Positions 7,824 to 16,321 of a stretch of 64,000 nt of DNA are shown piece by piece. The stretch is taken from positions 37,613 through 101,612 of the forward strand of contig CAMYLJ010000023.1 of the NCBI GenBank assembly GCA_947259215.1, in the 5' to 3' direction. The translations under genes and the position numbers were made by a program. Numbering within the stretch: position 1 is the first letter of the stretch; the number at the start of each line of letters is the position of its first letter. The notes under the pieces are model-generated. The model was not told where the DNA came from and did not search any database. It worked only from the letters and a program-made list of their open reading frames with translations. This stretch comes from an uncultured delta proteobacterium (GTDB taxonomy: Bacteria > Myxococcota_A > UBA9160 > JAFDET01).

Positions 7824-9347
7824 CTAGACCGGCGTCACGCTGCGGCGCTTGAGCGCCGGGCGGTCGCGCGGGCGGTCGGCGACGCGCGCCAGCTGGGCGG
7901 CCACCTCCTCGCGCAGGCGCGCGGGCTCGACGATGGCGTCGATCACGAGCTCGCTGGCCAGGTGCTGGATGTCCACGTCCTCGCGGTACTCCTCGCGCAG
8001 CTTCGCGACCAGCGCCTCGCGCTCGCTCTCGGGCGCGGCCTGGATCTTGTTGTAGTAGACGGCGTTCACGGCGGCCTCGGGGCCCATCACGGCGATCATG
8101 GCGCTCGGGAGGGCCAGGCAGGCGTCGGGCTGAAAGCCCGGCCCGCTCATGGCGTAGAGCCCGGCTCCGTAGGCCTTGCGCAGGATCACCGACACGCGCG
8201 GGACCGTCGTCTCCGAGACGGCCATGATCATCTTGGCGCCGGCGCGGATGATGCCCTGGCGCTCCACCTGCTTGCCGATCATGAAGCCCGGGACGTCGGC
8301 CAGGTAGAGGAGCGGGATGCCGTAGGCGTCGCAGAGCCAGATGAAACGCGCGGCCTTGTCGGCCGAGTCCACGAAGAGCACCCCGCCCTTCACCTTGGGC
8401 TGGTTGGCCAGGATCCCTACCGGGCGCCCGTCGATGCGCGCCAGGCCGGTCAGGATCTCGCCCGCGAAGCGCTTCTTGATCTCGAAGAAGGAGTCGGCGT
8501 CCACCAGGCGCTCGATCACGCCGCGCACGTCGAAGGGCTTGTTCTCCTCCGGCGGGATCAGGTCGGCGAGGTCGTCGCAGGACGCGGAGGGTGCCCGGGT
8601 GTCGGTCCGGGGCGGCGCGGCCTCGCAGCTCGACGGGAGGTAGCCCAGGTATTCGCGCGCCGCGTCGATGGCCTCTTCCTCGCTCCCGGCCAGCAGGTCG
8701 CCGCAGCCCGAGACGGAGCAGTGCATGCGCGCGCCGCCCATCTCCTCGAGCGTCACCTCCTGGCCGATCACCATCTCGGCCATGCGCGGCGAGCCCAGGT
8801 ACATGGAGGCGTTGCCTTCGACCATGAAGACGACGTCGCAGAAGGCCGGGATGTAGGCGCCACCGGCCGCCGAGGGACCGAAGAGCAGGCACACCTGGGG
8901 GATCCAGCCCGACAGGCGGCACTGGTTGAAGAAGATCCGCCCCGCGCCGCGGCGTCCCGGGAACATCTCCACCTGGTCGGTGATGCGCGCGCCCGCCGAG
9001 TCCACCAGGTAGACGAGCGGCGCCCGCAGGCGCTCGGCCGTCTCCTGGATGCGCAGGATCTTCTCCACCGTGCGCTTGCCCCAGGAGCCCGCCTTCACCG
9101 TGGAGTCGTTGGCCATCACGCAGACGGGGCGACCGCCGACGCGCCCGCTCCCGATCACGACGCCGTCCGCGGGGAGGTCGGGCTCCAGGCTGTTGGCGAA
9201 GGCCGCGTCCTCCAGGAACGAGCCCTCGTCCAGGAGCCGCGCCAAGCGGTCGCGGCAGAAGAGCTTGCCCTGCTCCGCCGCCTTGGCGTGGTACTTCGCA
9301 TCGCCGCCCCGGCGGATCCGCTCCAGGGTCTCGCGCACGTCCTTCAC
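7824..9347 (-). CDS. Acyl-CoA carboxylase carboxyltransferase (beta) subunit
   Basis: About 507 residues with the N- and C-terminal crotonase-like halves of biotin-dependent carboxyltransferases (oxyanion segments SAAGGAYIPAF and KAYGAGLYAMSG, DVPGFMIG). The family carboxylates propionyl-, methylcrotonyl- or related acyl-CoA. GTG 9347 is preferred over GTG 9362 because GGAGG lies eight bases upstream and the N-terminus then matches the family (VRETLERIRRGGD). No biotin carboxylase gene is adjacent, so the alpha subunit must be elsewhere. With the B12 mutase 6 kb away, a propionyl/isobutyryl-CoA route is plausible. Confidence 0.9.
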   Translation of the reverse strand: MKDVRETLERIRRGGDAKYHAKAAEQGKLFCRDRLARLLDEGSFLEDAAFANSLEPDLPADGVVIGSGRVGGRPVCVMANDSTVKAGSWGKRTVEKILRIQETAERLRAPLVYLVDSAGARITDQVEMFPGRRGAGRIFFNQCRLSGWIPQVCLLFGPSAAGGAYIPAFCDVVFMVEGNASMYLGSPRMAEMVIGQEVTLEEMGGARMHCSVSGCGDLLAGSEEEAIDAAREYLGYLPSSCEAAPPRTDTRAPSASCDDLADLIPPEENKPFDVRGVIERLVDADSFFEIKKRFAGEILTGLARIDGRPVGILANQPKVKGGVLFVDSADKAARFIWLCDAYGIPLLYLADVPGFMIGKQVERQGIIRAGAKMIMAVSETTVPRVSVILRKAYGAGLYAMSGPGFQPDACLALPSAMIAVMGPEAAVNAVYYNKIQAAPESEREALVAKLREEYREDVDIQHLASELVIDAIVEPARLREEVAAQLARVADRPRDRPALKRRSVTPV

Positions 9348-9413
9348 CGCTCTCGCCTCCACTCGATCAAAGCCGAAGATCCCAAGCGACTTCAGGCAGT
9401 TGGTTCACGATAG

Positions 9414-10280
9414 CTAGACATAGCCCAAGGCTTCGCGACGCTTGCGCTGCTTCATCCAACCGGGCTCGACCTTCACCCACAGCTCGAGGTGCACCTTCTC
9501 GCCCACCAGCTCCTCGATGGCCTGCCGCGCCCGGGTGCCGATCTCCTTGATCTTGCTTCCGCCGGCGCCGACCACCATGCCTTTGTGGGACTCGCGCGCC
9601 ACGATCAGGTTGGCACGGATGCGCACGAGCCCGGCCCGGGACTCGTCGTACTCCAGCACCTCCACCGCCACGCCGTAGGGCAGCTCGTCGCCCAGGCCTC
9701 GGAACGCGGACTCGCGCACCAGCTCGGCAGCCAGGAAGCGCAGGGGCCGATCCGTGAGCTGGTCCTCGGGATAGAACGGCGGGCCCTCGGGCAGGCGCGC
9801 GAGCACGTCGGCCAGCAGGGCGTCGCAGCCCTCCCCGGTGCGGGCGCTGATGCGGAAGTTCGGGCGCCCGGCGAGCTCGGGCGGCGGCCACGGCGCGTCG
9901 CGATTGCGGTCGAGCTGGGTCCCCACCGCGACGAGCGGCGTCGTGCCCACCAGCTCCACGAGCTCCGCGTGGGCCTCGCGCCAGCCGCGACCCAGATCGA
10001 CGAGCAGCAGCGCCACGTCGGCGTCCTGTGCGGCCGCGGCCACGGCCTTGCGCATGGGCTCGTCGAGGGGACCGCGACCGCCGCGCACGAGGCCCGGGGT
10101 GTCCAGCAGCAGCGCCTGGGCGCCGGGCTGCGAGAGGATCCCGAGGATCCGGCTGCGCGTGGTCTGGGGCTTCGGGGTGACGATCGCCAGGCGCTCGCCC
10201 ACCCAGCGGTTCAGCAGGGTGGACTTGCCGGCGTTGGGCAGGCCCAGCAGCGCCACCACGCCCGAGCGGTGGGCGCTCAC
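9414..10280 (-). CDS. era: GTPase Era
   Basis: 288 residues: G1 GLPNAGKST, G3 DTPG, and a C-terminal KH domain with GAGGSKIKEIG. Era binds the 3' end of 16S rRNA and helps 30S assembly. The GTG start at 10280 overlaps the rnc stop (GTGA), the classic rnc-era pair. The G4 motif is TQLD instead of NKxD, which would normally weaken guanine specificity. It is the last gene of the long superoperon, and the next gene follows after 66 bases. Confidence 0.92.
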   Translation of the reverse strand: MSAHRSGVVALLGLPNAGKSTLLNRWVGERLAIVTPKPQTTRSRILGILSQPGAQALLLDTPGLVRGGRGPLDEPMRKAVAAAAQDADVALLLVDLGRGWREAHAELVELVGTTPLVAVGTQLDRNRDAPWPPPELAGRPNFRISARTGEGCDALLADVLARLPEGPPFYPEDQLTDRPLRFLAAELVRESAFRGLGDELPYGVAVEVLEYDESRAGLVRIRANLIVARESHKGMVVGAGGSKIKEIGTRARQAIEELVGEKVHLELWVKVEPGWMKQRKRREALGYV

Positions 10281-10942
10281 TCCCCCACCCGGTCCAGGGC
10301 CGCGCGCGCCGCGGCGCGCTCCGCCTCGCGCTTCGTGCGCCCACTGCCGCGCCCGCGCTCGGCGTCCCCCACCCGCACGGCGGCGGTGAAGCGCTCGGGA
10401 TCCTCCTCGTCGCCGCTGTCGCCCACGGTCTCGTAGTGCGGGGTCATCCCCAGCTCCGCGTGCGCCCACTCCTGGAAGTGGGTCTTCGGGTCGCGTTCCA
10501 GGGACGGGGCCGCCAGGTCGTCGGCGAACAGACGCACCACCAGCGCGCGGGCCGCATCGAGCCCGCCGTCCAGGTAGACCGCCGCGAGCACCGCCTCGAA
10601 GACGTTGGCCAGGACCGAGTCCTTGCGCGCGCCACCGCCCTTCTGCTCCGTGCGCCCCAGCCGGGCGTGCTCGCCGAGCCCGAGCGCGCGGGCGCGAAGC
10701 GCCAGGGCGCGGGTGTTCACCAGGCCCGCGCGAGCGCGGGTGAGGTGGCCCTCCGCCCAGTCGGGGTGCGACTCGAAGAGCGCGTGGGCCACGGCCACGT
10801 CGAGCACGGCGTCGCCGAGGAACTCGAGGCGCTCGTTGCCCCGGCTGCCGTCCTCCTCCCGCGAGCGCGAGGGATGGGTCAGGGCGCGCTCCAGCAGGCC
10901 CGGGTCCTCGAAGCGGTAGCCGAGAGCCTCCTCGAGGCTCAC
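10277..10942 (-). CDS. rnc: Ribonuclease III
   Basis: 221 residues: catalytic signature NERLEFLGDAVLD near residue 37, second metal-site segment DSVLANVFEAVLAA, and a C-terminal double-stranded RNA-binding domain ending KREAERAAARAAL. It cuts double-stranded RNA in rRNA processing. It overlaps mnmA by 4 bases upstream and era downstream. Confidence 0.95.
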   Translation of the reverse strand: MSLEEALGYRFEDPGLLERALTHPSRSREEDGSRGNERLEFLGDAVLDVAVAHALFESHPDWAEGHLTRARAGLVNTRALALRARALGLGEHARLGRTEQKGGGARKDSVLANVFEAVLAAVYLDGGLDAARALVVRLFADDLAAPSLERDPKTHFQEWAHAELGMTPHYETVGDSGDEEDPERFTAAVRVGDAERGRGSGRTKREAERAAARAALDRVGE

Positions 10943-11988
10943 GCCAGGGCCTCCGCGATGGTGCCTCCGCCGACCACGGCGTCGCCATCGTAGATCACCG
11001 CCGCCTGGCCCGGCGCCACGGCGCGGACCGGCTCGTCGAAGACGACTCGCGCCCCGCCCTGGCCCAGGACCTCGACCGAAGCCTTGGCGCCCGCGTGGCG
11101 GTGGCGCACCTGCACCTCGGCGCGCAGCGGCGCGGACGGCGGTGTGCCCGCGATCCAGGCGCAGTCGCGCAGGCGAAGGCCGGGCGCTGCCAGCTCGTCT
11201 GCCGGGCCGACGCGCACGCGCCCGCTCGCAGCGTCGATGCCGGTCACGTAGAGCGGCTCTGCCGCCGAGAGACCGAGTCCGCGGCGCTGGCCGACGGTAA
11301 AGCGGTGAACGCCCGGGTGGCGACCGAGCTGCGTCCCGTCGGCGTCCACGAACGCGCCGGGCCGTGTCGCGGCCGGCCGCAGCGCCTCCACCACTCCGGC
11401 GTAATCACCGCCGGGGACGAAGCAGATCTCCTGGCTGTCGGGCTTGTCGGCGGTGGCGAGCCCGCGGCGCCGCGCCTCGCGGCGCACCTCGTCCTTGGTG
11501 ATGTCGCCGAGCGGGAACCAGGCGCGCGCCAGCTGCTCCTGGGTCAGGCGGAAGAGGAAGTAGCTCTGGTCCTTGTCCCGGTCGCGACCGCGGCGCAGGC
11601 GCCGCAGGCCCGTCGTGGAATCCGTCTCGACGCGCGCGTAGTGCCCGGTCGCGATCCGCTCGGCACCGAAGAGGCGCGCGCGCTCGAGCAGCGGATCGAA
11701 CTTGAAGCGCCGGTTGCAGGCCACGCAGGGAATCGGGGTCTCGCCCGCGAGATAGGAATCCGCGAAGGCCTCCATCACCTCGCGTCGGAAGGCCTCGCTG
11801 CGGTTCACCACGTAGAAGCGCATGCCGAGGTCGCGCGCCACGGCGCGTGCGTCCTCGATGGAGCAGCAGCGCGACGCACCCTCGGACAGGTGGATCAGGA
11901 CGCCCACGGCCTCCCAGCCCCGATCGACCGCCAGGGCCGCCGCCAGCGACGAGTCCACGCCGCCCGACATGGCCACGATCGCCCTCAT
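10939..11988 (-). CDS. mnmA: tRNA-specific 2-thiouridylase MnmA
   Basis: 349 residues. PP-loop MSGGVDSS at the N-terminus activates U34 with ATP. The catalytic cysteines are in PCVACN (near residue 93) and SQEICF. The C-terminal barrel domain is present. MnmA forms 2-thiouridine at the wobble base of Lys, Glu and Gln tRNAs using sulfur from a cysteine desulfurase, which here is encoded directly upstream with an ATGA overlap. Confidence 0.95.
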   Translation of the reverse strand: MRAIVAMSGGVDSSLAAALAVDRGWEAVGVLIHLSEGASRCCSIEDARAVARDLGMRFYVVNRSEAFRREVMEAFADSYLAGETPIPCVACNRRFKFDPLLERARLFGAERIATGHYARVETDSTTGLRRLRRGRDRDKDQSYFLFRLTQEQLARAWFPLGDITKDEVRREARRRGLATADKPDSQEICFVPGGDYAGVVEALRPAATRPGAFVDADGTQLGRHPGVHRFTVGQRRGLGLSAAEPLYVTGIDAASGRVRVGPADELAAPGLRLRDCAWIAGTPPSAPLRAEVQVRHRHAGAKASVEVLGQGGARVVFDEPVRAVAPGQAAVIYDGDAVVGGGTIAEALA

Positions 11989-13070
11989 CGGATCCGCTCG
12001 AGCAGCATCGCCACCCGCTCGAGGGCGGCATCCACCTGGGCCTCGTCGTTTCCGAGGCCGACGCTCCAGCGGATCGAGCCGCGTGCCTGGTCCGGCGTCC
12101 GGCCCATGGCGGCCAGCACGTGGGAGGGCGTCACCGAGCCGGCGTGGCAGGCGGCGCCGAGCGATACCGCCACGCCCTCCAGGTCCAGGGCCTGCACCAG
12201 GGCATCGCCCTCGACGCCCGGGAACTCCGCGTTCACGGTGTTCGGCAGCACGGCGTCGGCGGCGCCGTTGCGGCGCGCGCCGAGGGCCGCGAGACCCGCC
12301 CACAGGCGATCGCGGAGCGCCGCGCTGCGGGCCGCACGCTCCCGCAGATCGCGCCGCGCCAGCGCGCACGCGAGCCCGAAGCCCACGATCCCGGCCACGT
12401 TCTCGGTGCCGCCGCGACCGCCCCGCTCCTGCCCGCCGCCGTGCACCAGCGCCGACACCGGGCGCCGCGCCACCAGGCAGCCCGTGCCCTTGGGTCCGTT
12501 CAGCTTGTGGGCCGAGGCGGACAGGAAGTCCCAGCCCGACTCGATCGGGATCTTGCCGAGCGCCTGGGTCGCGTCCACGTGGAGGGGCACGTCGCCGGCG
12601 GCGGCCCGCAGCGCCGCCAGGTCCTGCACCACCCCCGTCTCGTTGTTGGCCCACAGGATCGAGACCAGGTCCGTCTCCGGGCAGAGCGCCTCGGCCAGGG
12701 CGCAGGCGCCGACGTGACCGTCGGCGTCCACCGGGACCCGGGTCACGCGCACGCCGCGCTTCTCCAGCACCTCCGCCGGAGCCAGCAGCGAGGGGTGCTC
12801 CGCGGTGGTGGTCACCAGGTGGCGGGTCACGCCCGCCAGGATCGTGTTGTTGGCCTCGCTGGCGCCGGCGGTGAAGCGCACCTCGTCGGGCGCCGCGCCC
12901 ACCAGGGCGGCCACCTGCCCGCGCGCCGCCTCCACGGCGTCGCGCGCCGCAGCACCCTCCGCGTGCGTGCTCGACGGGTTGCCCCACGTCTCGGCGAGAC
13001 AGCGGGCCATCGCGTCCACCACGTCCGGGTGCAGGGGCGTGGTGGCGTTGTGGTCGAGGTAGATCCTCAT
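11985..13070 (-). CDS. Cysteine desulfurase (NifS/IscS family)
   Basis: 361 residues, fold-type I PLP enzyme. The start YLDHNATTPL, the PLP lysine in SAHKLNG and the catalytic cysteine in GAACHAGSVTPSHVL are all present. The short Cys loop looks like the class with SxxxSHVL. It moves sulfur from cysteine to a persulfide for MnmA and possibly Fe-S assembly. No iscU or iscA is adjacent, so service to tRNA thiolation is the simplest reading. Confidence 0.92.
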   Translation of the reverse strand: MRIYLDHNATTPLHPDVVDAMARCLAETWGNPSSTHAEGAAARDAVEAARGQVAALVGAAPDEVRFTAGASEANNTILAGVTRHLVTTTAEHPSLLAPAEVLEKRGVRVTRVPVDADGHVGACALAEALCPETDLVSILWANNETGVVQDLAALRAAAGDVPLHVDATQALGKIPIESGWDFLSASAHKLNGPKGTGCLVARRPVSALVHGGGQERGGRGGTENVAGIVGFGLACALARRDLRERAARSAALRDRLWAGLAALGARRNGAADAVLPNTVNAEFPGVEGDALVQALDLEGVAVSLGAACHAGSVTPSHVLAAMGRTPDQARGSIRWSVGLGNDEAQVDAALERVAMLLERIR

Positions 13071-14338
13071 CCGCGCAGCAGGTCGGCCAGGGTCTGTTGC
13101 TCCGTGAGCTCGCGCTGGCGCTTCTCCAGCTCCTCGAAGACGCCGTCGATGGAGGGCGTCACCGGCAGCCGCTCGCCCCGGACGGCGCGCAGCACCTGGC
13201 CCACCGGGATCCGCTCGGCCGGGCGGGCGAGCTGATAGCCCCCGCTGCGGTCGTCCTCCGCGCGCTCGGACACGATGCCGGCGGTCTCGAGAGCGTCGAG
13301 CACGTCACGCACGGTCCGGATCCGGACGTCCAGGGCGTCGGACAGCTCGTCGGCGGTGCAGGGATCCGCGCCCAGCTCGAAACGGCGCGCCACCTCGACC
13401 GCGATGGCCAGGCCGATGGCCTCGCGGCCCGCGGGCCCGGGAATCACGCCCTTCACCTCGCGCCGGTAGCGGCCCACGTTCTGGTAGGCGAACGACACTT
13501 CGGAGCCCAACAGCACGATCGCCCACATGAAGTAGGTGAAGACCAGGAAGAGCGGGAACTGGGCGAAGCCGCCGAAGATGGCGTTCATCCGGGCCGCGCC
13601 GACCGCGAACCCCACGTAGCCCCACAGCAGGATCGGGAAGAGCAGCCCCGCGACGAGTCCCCCGACGGCGGCCGAGTCGACCCGGACCTTCGTGTTGGGC
13701 AGGAACCAATAGAGGAACATGAACCCGAGCACGAAGAGCACCAGCGGGAGCTGCTGCAGGCCGTAGCCCCACAGCGTCGCGAACAACGGGACATCGAGCA
13801 GGAACTGCACGGCGGCCGGGCTGCGGAGCGTGGTCCCGAGCGAGAGCGCCACGCCCAGCACCACGGGCGCGATCATGATGACGAACAGGTAGTCCGGAAT
13901 GCGGCGCATCCAGCTGCGCTGCTTGCTGACCCCCCAGATGTGGTTGAAGCTCACCTCGACGTTCCCCACCGCCAGCACCGTGGTCAGGAACAGGAAGGAG
14001 CCGCCGAGCGCACCGAGGCTGCCGAAGTCGAAGCCCTCCACCAGGTCGCGCAGGGTGCCCGCCACGTCCGGGGCCACCGTCCCCATGCGCAGGAAGATCT
14101 GCGCGGCCACGCGCTCCCGCAGCCCCAGCATGCCCGCAATCCCGAGACCCAGGGCCAGCAGCGGGATCAGCGACAGCACCGTGATGTAGGTGAGGGAGTG
14201 GGCCCGCAGCAGCAGCTGGTCGCGCACGAAGCCCTCGACGACCATCACGCAGCCCTGGAGGAGCCGGACCCACCAGGCGTCCCGGCGCCAGAGCTCCTCC
14301 CGGAAGAAGCGCTCGACCCGCGCCACGAGCTCGCTCAT
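13067..14338 (-). CDS. YihY/BrkB-family membrane protein with C-terminal winged helix
   Basis: 423 residues. The first 300 form a YihY-type membrane domain with about six helices (family residues in LRAHSLTYITVLSLIPLLAL, cited as a region near residues 42-61). The last 120 form a soluble winged-helix domain resembling Rrf2 (FELGADPCTADELSDAL, RTVRDVLDALETAGI). The transport substrate of the family is not established. The winged helix could bind DNA or simply act as an interaction domain. It overlaps both neighbours by 4 bases. Confidence 0.85.
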   Translation of the reverse strand: MSELVARVERFFREELWRRDAWWVRLLQGCVMVVEGFVRDQLLLRAHSLTYITVLSLIPLLALGLGIAGMLGLRERVAAQIFLRMGTVAPDVAGTLRDLVEGFDFGSLGALGGSFLFLTTVLAVGNVEVSFNHIWGVSKQRSWMRRIPDYLFVIMIAPVVLGVALSLGTTLRSPAAVQFLLDVPLFATLWGYGLQQLPLVLFVLGFMFLYWFLPNTKVRVDSAAVGGLVAGLLFPILLWGYVGFAVGAARMNAIFGGFAQFPLFLVFTYFMWAIVLLGSEVSFAYQNVGRYRREVKGVIPGPAGREAIGLAIAVEVARRFELGADPCTADELSDALDVRIRTVRDVLDALETAGIVSERAEDDRSGGYQLARPAERIPVGQVLRAVRGERLPVTPSIDGVFEELEKRQRELTEQQTLADLLRG

Positions 14339-14619
14339 CGCACCTCCACCCGATCGCGCAGGCGGCGCACGGTCGCGGGACCGAGCCCGGGGACGCGCTC
14401 CAGCTCGCCCACGTGCGCGAAGGGCCGCGCCGCCGCGATCGCGCCGGCGCGCGCGGGCCCGATGCCGGGCAGGGTCTCCAGCCAGACCGCAGGCGTCGCG
14501 TTCAGGTCCAGCGGCTCGCCGCAGAGGGGACCGGCCTCGCAGGGTGCGGGTGCCGGGGCCGGGCGCGCCAGCGCCAATCCCCACACCACGACGGCCAGCA
14601 CCAGCGCCCCGCGGCTCAC
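14335..14619 (-). CDS. ComEA-like helix-hairpin-helix protein
   Basis: 94 residues: a signal peptide or anchor (residues 1-20), then two helix-hairpin-helix motifs (LETLPGIGPARAGAIAAAR and LERVPGLGPATVRRLRD). ComEA proteins bind DNA at the outer face of the membrane during uptake. A short Cys-containing spacer (CEAGPLCGE) sits between. No other competence genes are nearby. It is linked by ATGA overlaps to lysC and the yihY-like gene. Confidence 0.85.
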   Translation of the reverse strand: MSRGALVLAVVVWGLALARPAPAPAPCEAGPLCGEPLDLNATPAVWLETLPGIGPARAGAIAAARPFAHVGELERVPGLGPATVRRLRDRVEVR

Positions 14620-15857
14620 GACTCCGCCACCGGCTCCGCCGCGCCGTCCTCCACGAACGCGGCATGCAGGGCGCGGACGGCGAGCTCCGCGTACTTCTCC
14701 TCGATCACCACCGAGACCTTGATCTCGCTGGTGGAGATGAGCTGGATGTTGATGCCCTCCTCCGCCAGGGTCTGGAACATGCGCGTCGCGACACCGGCGT
14801 GGTCCTTCATGCCGAGGCCCACGATCGAGACCTTCGCGATCTCGCCGTCGCCCTCCACCTGGTCCGCACCGATCTCCGCCGCGATCTCCTGGGCCTGGGA
14901 CAGCGCCCGGGCGTAGTCGTGCCGCGGCACGGTGAAGGTCATGTCGGTCGAGCCGTCATGACCCAGGTTCTGCACGATCATGTCCACCACCACGCCCGCT
15001 TCCGAGAGCGGCGTGAAGAGCTTCGCCGCCACGCCGGGCTGGTCCTTGACGCCGCAGACCCGGATCTTGGCCTCGTCGCGGTTGTAGGTGACCCCCGAGA
15101 CCACGGGCCGCTCCATCACGTCCTCCTCCGCCACCACCCAGGTGCCCTCGCCCTCGTGGAAGGACGAGCGCACGTGCAGCGGCACGCCGTAGCGCTTGGC
15201 AAACAACACCGAGCGGATCTGGAGCACCTTCGCGCCCAGACTCGCCATCTCGAGCATCTCGTCGTAGGAGACCCGCTCGAGCTTGCGGGCGGCCGCCACG
15301 AGGTTGGGGTCGGTGGTGAAGACCCCGTCCACGTCCGTGTAGATCTCGCACACGTCCGCCCCCAGGGCGGCCGCCACCGCCACCGCGGAGGTGTCCGACC
15401 CGCCGCGCCCGAGCGTGGTGACGTTGCCCTGCTCGTCGATGCCCTGGAAGCCCGCGAGCACAGCCACCCCGCCCTCGTCGAGGGTCTCGCGGATCCGCGT
15501 CGCCTCGACGCGCTCGATCCGCGCGCGGGTGTGACTGCGGTCGGTGCGCATCCCCATCTGCATGCCGGTGAACGACTGTGCGGGCAACCCGTGCTCCTGG
15601 ATCGCCATGGCCAGCAGCGCGATGGTCTTCTGCTCGCCGGTGGAGACCAGGGCGTCGTACTCGCGCGGGTCCGGCGCGTCGCCGCCGAGCTCGCGGGCCA
15701 GCGCCACCAGGGCGTCGGTCTCGCCCGCCATGGCGGAGACCACCACCGCCACGCGGTTGCCCGCACGCTGGGTCTCCACCACCCGGCGCGCCACGTTCCG
15801 GATGCGCTCGGGGTCGGCGACGCTCGTGCCGCCAAATTTCTGGACGATCAAGGCCAC
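14616..15857 (-). CDS. lysC: Aspartate kinase
   Basis: 413 residues: kinase signature VQKFGGTSVAD at the start, GRGGSDTSAVA, and two ACT domains from about residue 265 (VSGVTYNRDEAKI; KVSIVGLGMKDHAGVA) that usually give lysine/threonine feedback. It phosphorylates aspartate for lysine, threonine and methionine synthesis and for diaminopimelate. GTG 15857 is chosen because it places FGGTS at the usual distance, and it overlaps the tsaE stop by 10 bases. Confidence 0.94.
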   Translation of the reverse strand: MALIVQKFGGTSVADPERIRNVARRVVETQRAGNRVAVVVSAMAGETDALVALARELGGDAPDPREYDALVSTGEQKTIALLAMAIQEHGLPAQSFTGMQMGMRTDRSHTRARIERVEATRIRETLDEGGVAVLAGFQGIDEQGNVTTLGRGGSDTSAVAVAAALGADVCEIYTDVDGVFTTDPNLVAAARKLERVSYDEMLEMASLGAKVLQIRSVLFAKRYGVPLHVRSSFHEGEGTWVVAEEDVMERPVVSGVTYNRDEAKIRVCGVKDQPGVAAKLFTPLSEAGVVVDMIVQNLGHDGSTDMTFTVPRHDYARALSQAQEIAAEIGADQVEGDGEIAKVSIVGLGMKDHAGVATRMFQTLAEEGINIQLISTSEIKVSVVIEEKYAELAVRALHAAFVEDGAAEPVAES

Positions 15858-16321
15858 ATCTGTCTCCAGCGCGCCATCGCCTTCTGCGAGGCCGGGCCGA
15901 GAGCCCGGATCTCTAGCACGCGGTCCCCGGCTCCGCCGGAGAGGGCCACCTCCAGCCGATCCCCGGGCAATGCCTCGGGAAACCGGTCCGCCCACTCCAC
16001 CGCCAGCAGGGTCCCCGGCTCGAGCCAGTCCCGCAGCCCCGCGGCCTCGAGCTCGGCTTCCGACTCGATCCGGTAGAGGTCCGCGTGCACCAGCCGCCGC
16101 AGCGGGCCCGCCGCCACAGGATACTCGCTCGCGATCACGAAGGTGGGGCTGGCCACGGCGTCCGGGTCGAGCCCCAGCCCCTCGGCCAGGCCCTTGGCAA
16201 AGACCGTCTTGCCGGCGCCGAGGGGACCGACCAGCGCGACCACGAGGCCCGCGTCCAGGCTGCGCGCCAGGCGCGCCGCCGCAGCGCGGGTGGCCTCAGG
16301 ACCCGGGGAAGGCCAACGCAA
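15848..16321 (-). CDS. tsaE: tRNA threonylcarbamoyladenosine synthesis ATPase TsaE
   Basis: 157 residues: P-loop GPLGAGKTVFAKGLAE, SPTFVI, HADLYRIE and the VEWADRF region, all family marks. TsaE acts with TsaB and TsaD to form t6A37. TTG at 16321 is used; it overlaps the end of the nnr gene by 26 bases, so a later start is possible. Confidence 0.9.
   Translation of the reverse strand: MRWPSPGPEATRAAAARLARSLDAGLVVALVGPLGAGKTVFAKGLAEGLGLDPDAVASPTFVIASEYPVAAGPLRRLVHADLYRIESEAELEAAGLRDWLEPGTLLAVEWADRFPEALPGDRLEVALSGGAGDRVLEIRALGPASQKAMARWRQMWP

Noticed and set aside
7807..8922. Extension of the hydrolase frame upstream to 8922
   Set aside because: It lies antisense in phase within the carboxyltransferase gene and has no family similarity. 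The real start is GTG 7806.
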